Assembly: GCF_008087085.1 (NCBI RefSeq)
Contig: NZ_VIYJ01000006.1
Span: forward strand, 91,561 to 155,560
DNA length: 64,000 nt
Direction of reading: 5' to 3'
From: Nocardioides rubriscoriae
GTDB taxonomy: Bacteria; Actinomycetota; Actinomycetes; Propionibacteriales; Nocardioidaceae
Positions 27,693 to 37,518 of the stretch are shown in pieces; the first letter of the stretch is position 1; each line of letters starts with the position of its first letter. The notes beneath the pieces were generated by a model that saw only the letters and a list, made by a program, of their open reading frames with translations, made no database searches and was not told where the DNA came from. A program made the position numbers and the translations under genes.

Positions 27693-28486
27693 GCCCGGCC
27701 GCGGAGCCGTACGTCGTCGGCGACGGTCCCACCGGAGTGCTGGTGCTCTCCGGCTCGAGCGGCCGCGTCGAGACCGACCGGTGCGACGTGCTGGCAGGGC
27801 TGGGGGGCGTGGTCGCGTCGTCGTACCGCTGGTTCGGCGACGCCGTCGACCTGGTGCCGCTGGAGTCCTTCGACGAACCCCTCGCCTCGCTCCACGGACG
27901 TTGCGAGCGGCTGGTCGTGCTCGGCACGTCGCGTGGGGCGGAGGCGGCGCTGCTGCTCGGGGCGCTGCACCCGGAGATCGACGCGGTGGTCGGCATCTCG
28001 CCCAGCGACGTGGTGTGGGCAGCGCTGAGCACCGACCGGCCGCAGCGCTCGTCGTGGACGCGCGGCGGTGAGCCGCTGCCCTTCGTGCCGTACGACGACG
28101 ACTGGGTGTCGACGACCGACCCGGTCGAGCACCACGACCACTACCTGAGCGCGCTGGCTCGCTTCGCCGACCGTGTGCCGGCGGCGCGGCTGCCGGTCGA
28201 GCGCATCGCCGGCGAGGTCGTGCTGACCGCCGGCGGCGACGACCGCCTGTGGCCGAGCATCCACTTCTGCGACGAGATCGCCCTGCGTCGCGAGGCGGCG
28301 GGCCTGACCACCACCGTCATCACGCACCCGGCAGCCGGTCACCGGGTCCTGCTTCCCGGCGAGAGCCCGCCCACGACCTCGCACCTGGTCCACGGCGGCA
28401 GCGACGCCGCCGATGCCGAGCTGGGCGTCCTGCTCTGGATGCACCTCGCGCGGGTGCTGGGCGCAGATCCTCCGTCGCCCGGCTGA
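27689..28486 (+). CDS. Alpha/beta hydrolase, BAAT/acyl-CoA thioester hydrolase C-terminal type
   Basis: This 265-residue hydrolase has a nucleophile elbow G-T-S-R-G-A-E-A with S81, an acid at D184 or D185 (G-G-D-D-R-L-W) and H218 (A-A-G-H-R-V). The G-x-S-R/K-G-A-E pattern, W-P-S after the acid and H-P-A-A-G-H fit the C-terminal domain of bile-acid-CoA N-acyltransferase/acyl-CoA thioesterases; the N-terminal beta domain of that family is missing. The GTG overlaps the nusA stop. Presence between nusA and ylxR is unusual. The substrate is unknown. Confidence 0.8.
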   Translation: MSPAAEPYVVGDGPTGVLVLSGSSGRVETDRCDVLAGLGGVVASSYRWFGDAVDLVPLESFDEPLASLHGRCERLVVLGTSRGAEAALLLGALHPEIDAVVGISPSDVVWAALSTDRPQRSSWTRGGEPLPFVPYDDDWVSTTDPVEHHDHYLSALARFADRVPAARLPVERIAGEVVLTAGGDDRLWPSIHFCDEIALRREAAGLTTTVITHPAAGHRVLLPGESPPTTSHLVHGGSDAADAELGVLLWMHLARVLGADPPSPG

Positions 28487-28531
28487 GTCCCTCATGGTCG
28501 TGGCGCATTCGGTGTTGGGCCCGGCGAGGGC

Positions 28532-28544
28532 TAGACTGGCCACG
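28532..28544 (+). promoter_or_regulatory. Leaderless promoter of ylxR
   Basis: TAGACT at 28532–28537 ends 7 nt before the GTG at 28545; TTCGGT at 28508 is a possible -35 with an 18-bp spacer. It would give ylxR–infB a start of transcription independent of rimP–nusA. Confidence 0.5.
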
Positions 28545-28847
28545 GTGGTCCAGCAACCGTCTCCCTGTGTGCGTGTCGATCCTGTCCGCACGTGCATCGG
28601 GTGTCGCGAGCGGGCCGCCAAGAGCGAGTTGTTGCGGGTGACCGCCGGCTCGGACGCAGACGGCCGCCCGGCCGTGGTGCCCGATCCGACAGCCACCGCA
28701 CCCGGACGGGGCGCACACGTGCACCCCACCACCAGGTGTTACGACCTCGCGGTGCGCCGAAGGGCGTTCGGACGGGCCCTGCGGTCCGACCCGGGCCTCT
28801 CCAGCACGCCGGTGGGCGACTACCTCGCCAGCGCGATCACCAGATGA
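28545..28847 (+). CDS. ylxR: YlxR family RNA-binding/regulatory protein
   Basis: This 100-residue protein has the YlxR motif [10 protein letters not shown] near its start and G-R-G-A-H-V-H-P in the middle, matching the G-R-G-A-Y-V pattern of the family. YlxR proteins are small nucleic-acid-binding or RNase P-modulating proteins encoded between nusA and infB. The GTG at 28545 is favoured by the leaderless promoter; longer starts would read into the hydrolase gene's 3' end. Confidence 0.88.
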   Translation: MVQQPSPCVRVDPVRTCIGCRERAAKSELLRVTAGSDADGRPAVVPDPTATAPGRGAHVHPTTRCYDLAVRRRAFGRALRSDPGLSSTPVGDYLASAITR

Positions 28848-28959
28848 CGACCAGGAACTGGAGCAGCAGCTCATGAGCACTCGATGAGTACTTCCCGATG
28901 AGTTTGCAACACCACTAGGTCCGATCACGCTCCCGCGGGTCGGGCCACTAAGGAGAATT

Positions 28960-31755
28960 GTGGCTAAGACCCGCGTGCACGAACTCGCGAAGGAGTTCGG
29001 CGTCGAGAGCAAGTTCGTTCTCGAGAAGTTCAAGGAGATGGGCGAGTTCGTCAAGTCGGCGAGCTCCACCGTCGAGCTGCCTGCGGAGATGCGTTTCCGC
29101 AAGGAGGTGGGTGCGTCGCTGAAGGCGGCCGCCCCCGCCGAGGACAAGCCGGCCGCTGCGGCGCCGGCCAAGCCGACCGGCAAGCCCGGCCCCAAGCCCG
29201 GCCCCAAGGCCGCGCCGGCCCCCGAGCCGACGCCCGAGCCCACCCCGGCCCCGGTCGCTGCGGCCCCGGTGACCCCGGTGGCCGAGCCGGCCCCGGCCGC
29301 CGCGGCCACGCCCTCGGCTCCGGCCGCTGCGGCGCCCGCGGCCCCGGCCGCGGCTGCGCCGTCGGCCACCCCGAAGGCCCCGACCCCGGCCCCGCGCCCG
29401 GTCGGTCGCCCCGGTGCCCCGCGTCCGGGCAACAACCCGTTCTCGTCCAACCAGGGCATGGGCCGTCGCCCCGCGGCGCCCCGCCCCGAGCCCAGCGTCG
29501 AGGACGGCGACAACCGTCCGCCGCGTCCGCCCGCCGCCCGTGAGGGTGGCGCCGCGCCGCGTCCCGGCATGCCGCGCCCCAACCCGGCGATGATGCCCAA
29601 GAACCCCGCCGCCTTCGGCCGTGGCCCCGGTGGTCCCGGTGCCGGCGGTCCAGGTCGTCCCGGCGGTCCCGGTCGCCCCGGTGGTGCTCCGGGTCGTCCC
29701 GGTGCCCCCGGTCGCGGTGCGCCCGGTGGTGGCCCCGGTGGTGCCGGAGCCGGTGCGCCCGGTCGTCCCGGTGGCTTCGCCGGTGGCGGTCGCCCCGGTG
29801 GCGGCAACCGACCCGGTCAGCGCGGTCAGACCCAGGGTGCCTTCGGGCGCGCCGGTGGTCCGTCGCGTCGTGGTCGCAAGTCGAAGCGCGCTCGTCGTCA
29901 AGAGTTCGAGGCCATGGAGGCCCCGACGCTGGGTGGCATGCGCGTCCGCAAGGGCAGCGGCGAGACCGTCCGGCTGGCTCGTGGCGCCTCGCTGACCGAC
30001 TTCGCCGAGAAGGCCGGTGTCGACGCAGCCCAGCTGGTGCAGATGCTGTTCCACCTCGGTGAGATGGTCACCGCGACCGAGTCGGTCAACGACGCCACGC
30101 TCGAGCTGCTCGGTGAGGAGCTCAACTACGTCATCGAGATCATCTCGCCCGAGGACGAGGACCGCGAGCTGCTCGAGTCCTTCGACATCGAGTTCGGCTC
30201 CGACGAGGGCGACGAGTCCGACCTGGTGGTGCGGCCCCCGGTCGTCACCGTCATGGGTCACGTCGACCACGGAAAGACCAAGCTCCTCGACGCGCTGCGC
30301 AACGCCAACGTCGTCGACAAGGAGGCCGGTGGCATCACCCAGCACATCGGTGCCTACCAGGTCGCGACCGAGGTCGACGGCACTGAGCGTCGGATCACCC
30401 TCATCGACACCCCGGGTCACGAGGCGTTCACCGCCATGCGTGCGCGTGGTGCGCAGGCGACCGACATCGCGATCCTCGTGGTCGCGGCCGACGACGGCGT
30501 CATGCCGCAGACGGTCGAGGCGCTCAACCACGCCCGCGCCGCCGGCGTCCCGATCGTGGTCGCGGTCAACAAGATCGACAAGCCCGACGCCGACCCGACC
30601 AAGGTCCGCGGCCAGCTCACCGAGTACGGCCTGGTGCCCGAGGAGTACGGCGGCGACTCGATGTTCGTCGACGTCTCGGCCAAGTCCGAGCTCAACCTCG
30701 ACAAGCTGCTCGAGGCCGTCGTCCTGACCGCCGACGCGTCGCTCGACCTGCGGGCCAACCCGACCCAGGACGCCCAGGGTCTGGTCGTCGAGGCCCACCT
30801 CGACCGCGGTCGTGGCCCGGTGGCCACGGTCCTGGTCCAGCGCGGCACGCTGCGCGTCGGTGACTCGATCGTCGCCGGTGCGGCCCACGGCCGCGTGCGC
30901 GCCATGATCGACGAGCACGGTGACGAGATCACCGAGGCCCTGCCGGCCCGTCCGGCCATGGTCCTCGGCCTCAGCTCGGTGCCCGGTGCGGGTCAGAACT
31001 TCCTGGTCGTCGACGACGACCGGATGGCCCGCCAGATCGCCGAGAAGCGCGAGGCCCGCCAGCGCGCGGCCATGCAGGCCAAGAGCCGCGGACGTCGCAC
31101 GCTCGAGGACTTCATGGCGTCCATGGAGAAGGGTGCGAGCCAGGAGCTCAACCTCATCCTCAAGGGCGACGTGTCCGGCTCGGTCGAGGCGCTCGAGGAC
31201 GCCCTGTCGCAGATCGACGTCGGCGACGAGGTCAGCATCCGCGTCATCGACCGCGGTGTCGGTGCGATCACCGAGACCAACGTCGACCTGGCTGCTGCCT
31301 CCGACGCGATCATCATCGGCTTCAACGTCCGCCCGCAGGGCAAGGCGACCGAGATGGCCGACAAGGAGGGCGTGGAGATCCGTTACTACACGGTCATCTA
31401 CCAGGCCATCGACGAGATCGAGGCCGCCCTCAAGGGCATGCTCAAGCCCGAGTACGAGGAGTCGACCCTGGGCCAGGCGGAGATCCGTGCGATCTTCTCC
31501 AGCTCCAAGATCGGCAAGATCGCGGGTTGCATGGTCACCAGCGGCACCATCCGCCGCAACGCCAAGGTCCGCATCCTGCGCGACAGCAAGGTGGTGGCCG
31601 ACAACCTCGACCTCGCCTCGCTCAAGCGCGAGAAGGACGACGCCTCCGAGGTCCGCGAGGGCTTTGAGTGCGGTCTGGTGCTGCGCAACTTCCAGGACAT
31701 CAAGGAAGGCGATGTCGTGGAGGCCTTCGAGATGCGCGAGATCCCCCGGAGCTGA
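28960..31755 (+). CDS. infB: Translation initiation factor IF-2
   Basis: This 931-residue GTPase brings fMet-tRNA to the 30S subunit. An N-terminal IF2-N helical domain covers about 1–50. A long Ala/Pro/Gly-rich linker runs from about 55 to 310, a second IF2-N is near 345–400, and the G domain starts at G433 (G-H-V-D-H-G-K-T) with D-T-P-G-H-E and N-K-I-D. Domains II–IV follow. The GTG start has a strong AAGGAG site. The 112-nt leader contains three CGATGAGT-like repeats of unknown meaning. A hairpin follows the stop. Confidence 0.97.
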   Translation: MAKTRVHELAKEFGVESKFVLEKFKEMGEFVKSASSTVELPAEMRFRKEVGASLKAAAPAEDKPAAAAPAKPTGKPGPKPGPKAAPAPEPTPEPTPAPVAAAPVTPVAEPAPAAAATPSAPAAAAPAAPAAAAPSATPKAPTPAPRPVGRPGAPRPGNNPFSSNQGMGRRPAAPRPEPSVEDGDNRPPRPPAAREGGAAPRPGMPRPNPAMMPKNPAAFGRGPGGPGAGGPGRPGGPGRPGGAPGRPGAPGRGAPGGGPGGAGAGAPGRPGGFAGGGRPGGGNRPGQRGQTQGAFGRAGGPSRRGRKSKRARRQEFEAMEAPTLGGMRVRKGSGETVRLARGASLTDFAEKAGVDAAQLVQMLFHLGEMVTATESVNDATLELLGEELNYVIEIISPEDEDRELLESFDIEFGSDEGDESDLVVRPPVVTVMGHVDHGKTKLLDALRNANVVDKEAGGITQHIGAYQVATEVDGTERRITLIDTPGHEAFTAMRARGAQATDIAILVVAADDGVMPQTVEALNHARAAGVPIVVAVNKIDKPDADPTKVRGQLTEYGLVPEEYGGDSMFVDVSAKSELNLDKLLEAVVLTADASLDLRANPTQDAQGLVVEAHLDRGRGPVATVLVQRGTLRVGDSIVAGAAHGRVRAMIDEHGDEITEALPARPAMVLGLSSVPGAGQNFLVVDDDRMARQIAEKREARQRAAMQAKSRGRRTLEDFMASMEKGASQELNLILKGDVSGSVEALEDALSQIDVGDEVSIRVIDRGVGAITETNVDLAAASDAIIIGFNVRPQGKATEMADKEGVEIRYYTVIYQAIDEIEAALKGMLKPEYEESTLGQAEIRAIFSSSKIGKIAGCMVTSGTIRRNAKVRILRDSKVVADNLDLASLKREKDDASEVREGFECGLVLRNFQDIKEGDVVEAFEMREIPRS

Positions 31756-31767
31756 TGCTCCCCACCA

Positions 31768-31798
31768 CAGGCGGCCCTCGCTTCGCGGGGGCCGCCTG
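31768..31798 (+). terminator. Hairpin after infB
   Basis: The 13-base arms CAGGCGGCCCTCG (31768–31780) and CGGGGGCCGCCTG (31786–31798) pair with one G·U. There is no T-run. It may reduce read-through from infB to rbfA. Confidence 0.6.
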
Positions 31799-31872
31799 CG
31801 GCGTACCAGGCGTGACGCGGCCCCGCCGTGCTCCTCGTCGTTCGTCCGAACCGGTCTGAGAGAGTAGGAACC

Positions 31873-32337
31873 ATGGCCAGCCCCCGCGTGCGCAAGATCG
31901 CCGACCGGATCCAGGTGATCGTGGCCGAGATGCTCGAGCGACGGATCAAGGACCCCCGGCTGGGTTTCGTGACCATCACCGACGTGCGCCTGACCGGCGA
32001 CGGGCAGCAGGCCTCGATCTTCTACACCGTGCTGGGCGGCGAGGACGAGATGGCCGGCACCGCCGCGGCGCTGGAGTCCGCGAAGGGCATCCTGCGCTCG
32101 GAGGTGGCCAAGCAGCTCGGCACCCGCATCGTCCCGACCCTCACGTTCTTCCACGACGCCCTGCCCGAGGAGGCGCGCGCGCTCGACGAGGTGCTCGCCC
32201 GGGCCCGGGCGATCGACGAGGCGGCCGCGGCCGCCCGTGGCTCGTCCTACGCCGGCGACGAGGACCCCTACAAGAAGCCGCGCGAGATCTCCGACGCCGA
32301 CGACACCGGCGACGACGACGAGGCCGAGCGGGAGTGA
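31873..32337 (+). CDS. rbfA: Ribosome-binding factor A
   Basis: This 154-residue protein binds the 30S subunit during 16S rRNA 5'-end maturation. The KH-like fold begins at [11 protein letters not shown] and includes [14 protein letters not shown], the family's signature. The C-terminal ~30 residues are acidic. The ATG at 31873 is preceded by AGTAGGAACC; an upstream start would add 15 unlike residues. The truB GTG overlaps its stop. Confidence 0.95.
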   Translation: MASPRVRKIADRIQVIVAEMLERRIKDPRLGFVTITDVRLTGDGQQASIFYTVLGGEDEMAGTAAALESAKGILRSEVAKQLGTRIVPTLTFFHDALPEEARALDEVLARARAIDEAAAAARGSSYAGDEDPYKKPREISDADDTGDDDEAERE

Positions 32338-33194
32338 CCGCTCCGGGGCTCGTCGTGGTCGACAAGCCGGGCGGCATCACCTCCCACGACGTGGTGGCGC
32401 GCGTACGACGCCTCGCGGGCACCCGCAAGGTCGGCCACGCCGGCACCCTCGACCCCATGGCGACCGGGGTGCTGGTGCTCGGGGTCGACCGGGCCACCCG
32501 GCTGCTCGGTCACCTGATGGTCACCGAGAAGCAGTACGACGCCACGATCCGCCTCGGGGTGACGACCACCACCGACGACGCCGAGGGCGAGGTGGTCGCG
32601 ACGGCGGCGGCCGGCGACCTCGCGGCCGTGACCGAGGAACGGGTGCGCGCCGCGCTCACGTCCTACGTCGGCGAGATCGCGCAAGTGCCCACCGCGGTGT
32701 CGGCGATCAAGGTCGACGGCAAGCGCGCCTACCAGCGCGTCCGCGACGGCGAGGAGGTCGATCTGCCGGCGCGCCGGGTGACGGTCCACGACCTGGCGGT
32801 GCACGCGGTCGAGGGCGACCTGGTGCGGGTCTCGGTGCGCTGCTCCAGCGGCACCTACATCCGCGCGATCGCGCGCGACGTCGGCCGCGACCTCGGCGTC
32901 GGGGGACACCTGACGGCGCTGCGGCGCACCGCGGTGGGGGCCTTCGACCTCGCCTCGGCGCGGACCCTGGAGGAGCTGGCCGACGACTTCGGCGTCGTGC
33001 CGATCGCCGCAGCCGCGCGGGCGACGTTCCCGGCCGTCGAGCTCGACGAGGACGAGGCGGCCGACGTCCGGGTCGGACGGCGGCTCGCCCGCCCCGTCGG
33101 CGCCCTGAGCGCAGTGTTCGCACCCGACGGGGAGTTCCTGGCGCTCTACGAACCGGCCGAATCCGGGTCGCGGCCGGTGGCCGTCTTCGTCTGA
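32334..33194 (+). CDS. truB: tRNA pseudouridine-55 synthase
   Basis: This 286-residue pseudouridine synthase has the catalytic D40 in [14 protein letters not shown]. The Y-D-A-T-I-R-L-G and [19 protein letters not shown] motifs and the C-terminal PUA-like domain complete it. It modifies U55 of the T-loop in tRNA. The GTG overlaps the rbfA stop (GTGA). Confidence 0.96.
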   Translation: MTAPGLVVVDKPGGITSHDVVARVRRLAGTRKVGHAGTLDPMATGVLVLGVDRATRLLGHLMVTEKQYDATIRLGVTTTTDDAEGEVVATAAAGDLAAVTEERVRAALTSYVGEIAQVPTAVSAIKVDGKRAYQRVRDGEEVDLPARRVTVHDLAVHAVEGDLVRVSVRCSSGTYIRAIARDVGRDLGVGGHLTALRRTAVGAFDLASARTLEELADDFGVVPIAAAARATFPAVELDEDEAADVRVGRRLARPVGALSAVFAPDGEFLALYEPAESGSRPVAVFV

Positions 33195-33235
33195 CCGATG
33201 GCCTGACCGACCCCCGATTCCGCGCCCTGAGACGG

Positions 33236-33291
33236 GTTCGGCGACGGATTGCTCCTCGATCTTGGCCACAAGCGGAGGAATCGCACCGAAC
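33236..33291 (+). terminator. Imperfect hairpin after truB
   Basis: GTTCGG (33236–33241) and CCGAAC (33286–33291) close an imperfect stem that continues inward through GGATTGCTCC and GGAGGAATC. There is no T-run. The rest of the 155-bp gap holds a possible TATCCT -10 and a purine-rich site before 33350. Confidence 0.35.
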
Positions 33292-33349
33292 GACATGACT
33301 TGTTCACCCGTTACCCCTATCCTCCCCCGCAGGGGAAGGGGCCAAAGCC

Positions 33350-34231
33350 ATGGGTGAGCCGGACGGCAAGCACCCGCGTGTGGGGCGCGTGATCGCAAAC
33401 AGTCATGACGATGCTCGGGTCCGTGCCGTCCTCGAAGTGCTCGCCGGGGACGACCCCGACGCCGTCGCGGGCCGCTGGGCCGTCGAGCGCGTCCTGCTCG
33501 ACCGGTGGCTGAGCGCCTTCGTCGAGGCCGGCACCGCCCAGGTCACCCATCGGCCGGTCGGCGACGTCGCCCGCTACCGCGACCGCTTCCTGTCGGTCTT
33601 CATGCACGGGTTGCGCAACCCGTTGGCCGTGGCCCAGATGTGGGTCGGTCTGCTGCACGACTCCGCCGTCGACCGTGGCACCGAGGGCGTCGTCGAGGTC
33701 GCCACGCACCTCCAGGGCGCGCTCGACGAGCTCGCCGACCAGGCCCGCGACGTCGAGCTGCTGACCGCCGCGATGCTCGGCCGGCTCTCGCTCGACGCCA
33801 CCTGGGTCACCCTCGGTGAGCTCGTCGCCGCACTCAGCCCGGCGCCCGTGGTCGGTGGGGAGGGGGCCGGCGTCGACGTGCTGGTCGACCCGACGCTGTT
33901 GCGACGCGTCCTGCGTGACCTGTGGGTCGCGGCCGGCGCCGGACCCACCGTGCCGGGTGCCGTCGAGGTGTGCGTCGAGGTCGAGACCGTGCCCCCGTGG
34001 GTCGAGGTCCGCGTCGTGCGGCTCGGGGAGCCCCTCGACCCGGTGGCCCTGCAGGTGATGTTCGAGCCGTTCGACCGCGACGAGACCCACGAGCGGGTGA
34101 CGGTGGGTCTCTACCTCGCCCGGGCGCTCACCGTCGTCCACGGTGGCACGATCGGCGTCGAGCAGGACGACCACCGCACGACGTTCCACGTGCGCATCCC
34201 CGACGCGCGGCGGGCCACCGTGCCATCCTGA
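33350..34231 (+). CDS. Degenerate histidine-kinase-like protein
   Basis: This 293-residue soluble protein has the layout of a small sensor kinase core. A HisKA-like helix carries H86 in H-G-L-R-N-P-L (canonical H-E-L-R-T-P-L). The C-terminal half resembles a HATPase, ending T-V-G-L-Y-L-A-R-A-L-T-V-V-H-G-G-T-I-G-V, the usual final segment. The N-box Asn and the D-x-G-x-G motif that bind ATP are not visible (L-L-R-R-V-L-R-D-L-W replaces the N-box). It may be a pseudokinase, phosphotransfer or dimerisation partner. No response regulator gene is adjacent. Confidence 0.65.
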   Translation: MGEPDGKHPRVGRVIANSHDDARVRAVLEVLAGDDPDAVAGRWAVERVLLDRWLSAFVEAGTAQVTHRPVGDVARYRDRFLSVFMHGLRNPLAVAQMWVGLLHDSAVDRGTEGVVEVATHLQGALDELADQARDVELLTAAMLGRLSLDATWVTLGELVAALSPAPVVGGEGAGVDVLVDPTLLRRVLRDLWVAAGAGPTVPGAVEVCVEVETVPPWVEVRVVRLGEPLDPVALQVMFEPFDRDETHERVTVGLYLARALTVVHGGTIGVEQDDHRTTFHVRIPDARRATVPS

Positions 34232-34263
34232 GGCGGCACCCCCCACCTCCCGAGGAGCCCGAC

Positions 34264-34446
34264 ATGACCTTCAAGCTGGCCTGTGGCGACGTGATGCCCG
34301 GTTGTGCGCAGTCGTTCGACGCCGAGAGCCGGGAGGTGCTGCTGGGTCAGGTCGCCGAGCACGCTGCCGCGCACCACGCGATCACCGAGATCACCCCCGA
34401 GGTGCTCGCTGCGGTGTCGAGCAAGATCCGCGTCACGCCGGCGTGA
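34264..34446 (+). CDS. DUF1059 small protein
   Basis: This is a 60-residue protein with the DUF1059 signature: L-A-C-G-D-V-M-P-G-C at the start, then an A-E-H-A-A-x-H-H helix. The two Cys and clustered His could bind metal. GAGGAG precedes the ATG, 33 nt after the kinase-like gene, so they may be co-transcribed. The function is unknown. Confidence 0.8.
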   Translation: MTFKLACGDVMPGCAQSFDAESREVLLGQVAEHAAAHHAITEITPEVLAAVSSKIRVTPA

Positions 34447-34475
34447 CCTGCGATCGGTCGTCGTGGCGGACTCTC

Positions 34476-34488
34476 TAGGCTGACGGGC
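34476..34488 (+). promoter_or_regulatory. Leaderless promoter of ribF
   Basis: TAGGCT at 34476–34481 ends 7 nt before the GTG at 34489. Confidence 0.5.
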
Positions 34489-35430
34489 GTGACGATCTGG
34501 CGCTCCTTCACCGACGTACCGACCGACCTGGTCGCGGCAGGCACCGCGGTGACCGTCGGCAACTTCGACGGGGTCCACCGGGGGCACCGGGCCGTGGTGG
34601 CCCGGGCCCGCCAACGCGCCGACGAGCTCGGCTGCCCCCTGGTGACGGTGACGTTCGACCCCCACCCGATGGCGGTCCTGCGTCCTGAGCACGCACCGTC
34701 GATGTTGACCACGCTCGAGGAGCGGGCGGCGCTGCTGGCCGAGGTCGGTGTCGACCACGTGTTCGCGCTGCCGTTCGACATGGACGTCGCGTCGTGGACC
34801 CCCCAGGAGTTCGTCGACCGGGTGCTGGTCTCGGCGCTGCACGCGCGCGCCGTGGTCGTGGGCGCCAACTTCCGCTTCGGTCACCGGGCCGGCGGTGACG
34901 TGGCCTTCCTCGCGGCGGCCGGGGCGGTGGCGGGCTTCGCGGCCGAGGGCGTCCTGCTCGACGGCGGGCCGCAGGTCTGGTCGTCGACCTACATCCGCAC
35001 CTGCCTGGCCGCGGGCGACGTCGCCGGCGCCGCCGAGGCGCTCGGGCGCCCGTTCGCCGTGCGGGGCGAGGTGGTCCAGGGCGACCAGCGCGGCCGGGAG
35101 CTGGGCTACCCGACGGCCAACGTGCCGACCGACGGCCTCACCGCTGCTCCCGCCGACGGTGTCTACGCCGGGTGGCTGCGTCGGCTCGACACCGCCGAGA
35201 CCTACCCCGCCGCCATCAGCGTCGGCACCAACCCGACCTTCGACGGTGCGCGCTACCGCCGGATCGAGAGCTACGTGCTCGACCGCACCGACCTCGACCT
35301 CTACGGCGTCGAGGTCGAGGTCGAGTTCGTCGAGCGGCTGCGCGGCATGGTCACGTTCGACGGCATCGACCCGCTGCTGGAGCAGATGGCCGACGACGTA
35401 CGCCGCACCCGCGAGCTCCTCGGTGCGTGA
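34489..35430 (+). CDS. ribF: Bifunctional riboflavin kinase / FAD synthetase
   Basis: This 313-residue enzyme makes FMN and FAD. The N-terminal nucleotidyltransferase domain (about 1–180) has V-G-N-F-D-G-V-H-R-G-H near residues 22–32 and F-R-F-G-H-R near 126. The C-terminal kinase domain has G-R-E-L-G-Y-P-T-A-N at about 203–212 and the N-P-T-F-D segment. Start is GTG with a leaderless promoter. The membrane-protein gene overlaps its end by 8 nt. In other actinobacteria rpsO and pnp lie close by; here about 21 kb intervene. Confidence 0.95.
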   Translation: MTIWRSFTDVPTDLVAAGTAVTVGNFDGVHRGHRAVVARARQRADELGCPLVTVTFDPHPMAVLRPEHAPSMLTTLEERAALLAEVGVDHVFALPFDMDVASWTPQEFVDRVLVSALHARAVVVGANFRFGHRAGGDVAFLAAAGAVAGFAAEGVLLDGGPQVWSSTYIRTCLAAGDVAGAAEALGRPFAVRGEVVQGDQRGRELGYPTANVPTDGLTAAPADGVYAGWLRRLDTAETYPAAISVGTNPTFDGARYRRIESYVLDRTDLDLYGVEVEVEFVERLRGMVTFDGIDPLLEQMADDVRRTRELLGA

Positions 35431-36427
35431 CCGCGAGGCCCTCGCCCTCGCGGAGGCCTGGTTCGAGCGGCACGGGCTGCCCTACTTCGTCGACGAGACG
35501 CGGTCGGTCGTCGCCGACCGGTTGAGCCGGCCCCGGATCGTGTCGGTGGTCCTGGTCGCCCTGCTCCTGGGGGTGACCAGCGGTGTGGCGGTCGGCCTCG
35601 CGGCCGGCGACGGCACGCTGGGCCCGCCCACCGGGGCCAGCGTGGCAGTCGTGGTCCTCGTGCTCTACGGCCTGCGTGCGTTGCAGGCCTCGACGATCGC
35701 GGCGTGGGCGCTGCGGCGGGCGTTCGGGAGCCTCGGGCTGCTGCTGCCGCTGGCCACCCGGGCGCTGCCGATGCTGCTGCTGTTCATCACGTTCCTGTTC
35801 ATCAACACCGAGGTCTGGCAGGTGGCCTCCGCGCTGCGCGGCGGCGTGCTGTGGGGCTCGGTGCTGTTCTTCGCCGCGGCCGCCGTGGGGTTCCTCGTGC
35901 CGCGGCTGGCCGAGGAGCTCGACGCCTTCGACGACCACGTCCAGGCCGACGACGTGCTGCGTGCGACCGAGGGCACCCCGCTGGCGCAGGTCGCCCACGA
36001 GGTGGTCGACTCCGACGTCGACCTGCCCGAGGAGGCCCAGGTCCACGGCCTGCAGATGGTCAACCTCGTGCTGGTGCTCGTGGTGGCCCAGGCCGTGCAG
36101 GTCCTCATGCTCGCGCTCGCGGTGTTCGTCTTCTTCATCGTCTTCGGGGCCGTCGCCATCGACGACAGCGTGATCACCACCTGGCTGGGCCCCGACCACC
36201 ACCCCGAGTACTTCCTGCCCGGGCCCCACCTGGTCAGCCGCGAGCTCGCCCACGTCGCGGTCTTCCTCGCGGGGTTCTCCGGCCTGTACTTCACCGTCGT
36301 GGCGATCACCGACGACCTCTACCGCAAGGAGTTCTTCACCACGGTGATGGACGAGCTCGCGCGGGCCGTCGGGGTGCGCGTGGTCTACCGCGAGCTGCGC
36401 CGGCGTACGACGGTCGCCCCGGACTGA
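35423..36427 (+). CDS. Conserved integral membrane protein of unknown function
   Basis: This is a 334-residue protein with about six membrane spans. A soluble N-terminal ~35 residues (A-W-F-E-R-H-G-L-P-Y-F-V) is followed by spans near 38–58, 70–88, 108–128 and 133–155. A cytosolic acidic stretch then precedes spans near 208–240 and 275–298. The GTG at 35423 overlaps ribF by 8 nt and agrees with the first credible residues. No family function is recognised. Confidence 0.7.
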   Translation: MRDREALALAEAWFERHGLPYFVDETRSVVADRLSRPRIVSVVLVALLLGVTSGVAVGLAAGDGTLGPPTGASVAVVVLVLYGLRALQASTIAAWALRRAFGSLGLLLPLATRALPMLLLFITFLFINTEVWQVASALRGGVLWGSVLFFAAAAVGFLVPRLAEELDAFDDHVQADDVLRATEGTPLAQVAHEVVDSDVDLPEEAQVHGLQMVNLVLVLVVAQAVQVLMLALAVFVFFIVFGAVAIDDSVITTWLGPDHHPEYFLPGPHLVSRELAHVAVFLAGFSGLYFTVVAITDDLYRKEFFTTVMDELARAVGVRVVYRELRRRTTVAPD

Positions 36428-36455
36428 CCGGCACCGCCCCGGCGCGCGACCGACG

Positions 36456-37160
36456 TCAGCGTGCGACCGCCGAGCGCAGGTGCCCGAAGGCCACCAGGCG
36501 GTCGTCGGTGTGGAAGAGCTCGGCGCAGGTGGTGAGCGTGATCAGCCGGTCCTCGCCACCGCGCGGGCCGACCCCGCCGTCGGGGTTGACCGGCTGCGCG
36601 TCGACGACCCACCCGGCCGTGAACGGCACCCGCAGCTGAGCGCCGCCGGTGTCGAGGACGTAGGTGTAGACGGTGTCGCGGGTCTCGACGACGACCTCGT
36701 CGCCCGCGGCGAGCGCCGGCAGGTCGCGCAGCGGCTCGCCGTGGGTGATCCGGTGGCCGGCGAGGGCGTAGTTGCCGACGTCGCCGGGCCCGGCGGACGA
36801 CTCGAAGTGACCCACGCCCGCGGCCAGGGCCTCGTCGGCCACGCCCTCGAGCACCGGGACGGCGTAGTCGTCGCCGAAGGCGGGGATCCGCAGGATCGCG
36901 GTGGCCGTGCCCTGGGCGGTCTCGACCGTGGCTCGGGCCTGCGGCCCGGGCCCGTCCCACTCCTGCTCGAGCCGGTCGACGGTCTGCTCGTGGCGTCGCT
37001 GGGAGACCAGGTTGGTGCCGTAGAGCTGCCAGCCGACCCACGCGAGGACCGCCAGCCCGACGAGCACGAGGGCCAGGCCCGACCAGAGGGTCCAGCGACG
37101 ACGGCGACGGCGCCCGGCCGGTCGGCCGGACGCCGTCGCGCTCTCGTCCTGGCCGGCCAT
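36456..37160 (-). CDS. Class E sortase
   Basis: This 234-residue membrane-anchored transpeptidase has a basic Arg-rich N-terminus, one span at about 24–46 and a sortase domain. Catalytic residues are H136 (A-L-A-G-H-R-I-T-H-G), C212 (L-T-T-C-A-E-L-F-H) and the Arg of D-D-R-L-V-A-F-G. The T-L-T-T-C followed by A-E-L fits class E, which anchors L-A-x-T-G-type proteins in high-GC Gram-positives. No substrate with a sorting signal is adjacent. A CAGACT box ends 7 nt before the ATG. Confidence 0.9.
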   Translation of the reverse strand: MAGQDESATASGRPAGRRRRRRWTLWSGLALVLVGLAVLAWVGWQLYGTNLVSQRRHEQTVDRLEQEWDGPGPQARATVETAQGTATAILRIPAFGDDYAVPVLEGVADEALAAGVGHFESSAGPGDVGNYALAGHRITHGEPLRDLPALAAGDEVVVETRDTVYTYVLDTGGAQLRVPFTAGWVVDAQPVNPDGGVGPRGGEDRLITLTTCAELFHTDDRLVAFGHLRSAVAR

Positions 37161-37190
37161 GGCGCCCAGTCTGGCAGTCGCTCTTCGGCG

Positions 37191-37451
37191 CTACTCGGCG
37201 TCGAGGTCCTTCTCGATCAGGGCGGCGATCAGGTCGACGTCGGCCTGGCTCTCGCCGGACACCTCGACCGTGGCGCCGTTCTCGGCACCCAGGGTCATGA
37301 TCAGCAGCGACGACCCGGCGTCGACCGGCTCGTCGCCGGGCAGGCCGATCAGCACCTCGGTGTCGAGGTCGCCGGCGGCCTCGCTGATGATCGCGGCGGG
37401 GCGGGCGTGCAGGCCGACGGCCGAGCCGACGACGACGTTCCTGGTGGGCAT
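37191..37451 (-). CDS. ptsH: HPr phosphocarrier protein
   Basis: This is an 86-residue HPr of normal length. The phospho-accepting H15 is in G-L-H-A-R-P-A, and the S-S-L-L-I-M-T-L-G-A segment matches the family helix. It carries phosphate from enzyme I (41491) to the fructose EII complex (37519). AGGAG precedes the ATG. It lies 67 nt downstream of fruA on the same strand, so the PTS genes form one unit in the order regulator–fruK–fruA–ptsH. Confidence 0.95.
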   Translation of the reverse strand: MPTRNVVVGSAVGLHARPAAIISEAAGDLDTEVLIGLPGDEPVDAGSSLLIMTLGAENGATVEVSGESQADVDLIAALIEKDLDAE

Positions 37452-37518
37452 GGGATCTCCTGGTGGTCGCAGGTGGGAGGTGGCGGAGGGTGTGAGGACG
37501 GTGTGAGGAGGGTCGAGG

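Noticed and set aside
28948..32154. A 1068-codon open frame on the minus strand opposite infB
   Set aside because: It lacks any recognisable domain and mirrors the IF-2 coding frame. Long antisense open frames are expected in DNA with very high GC at third codon positions.
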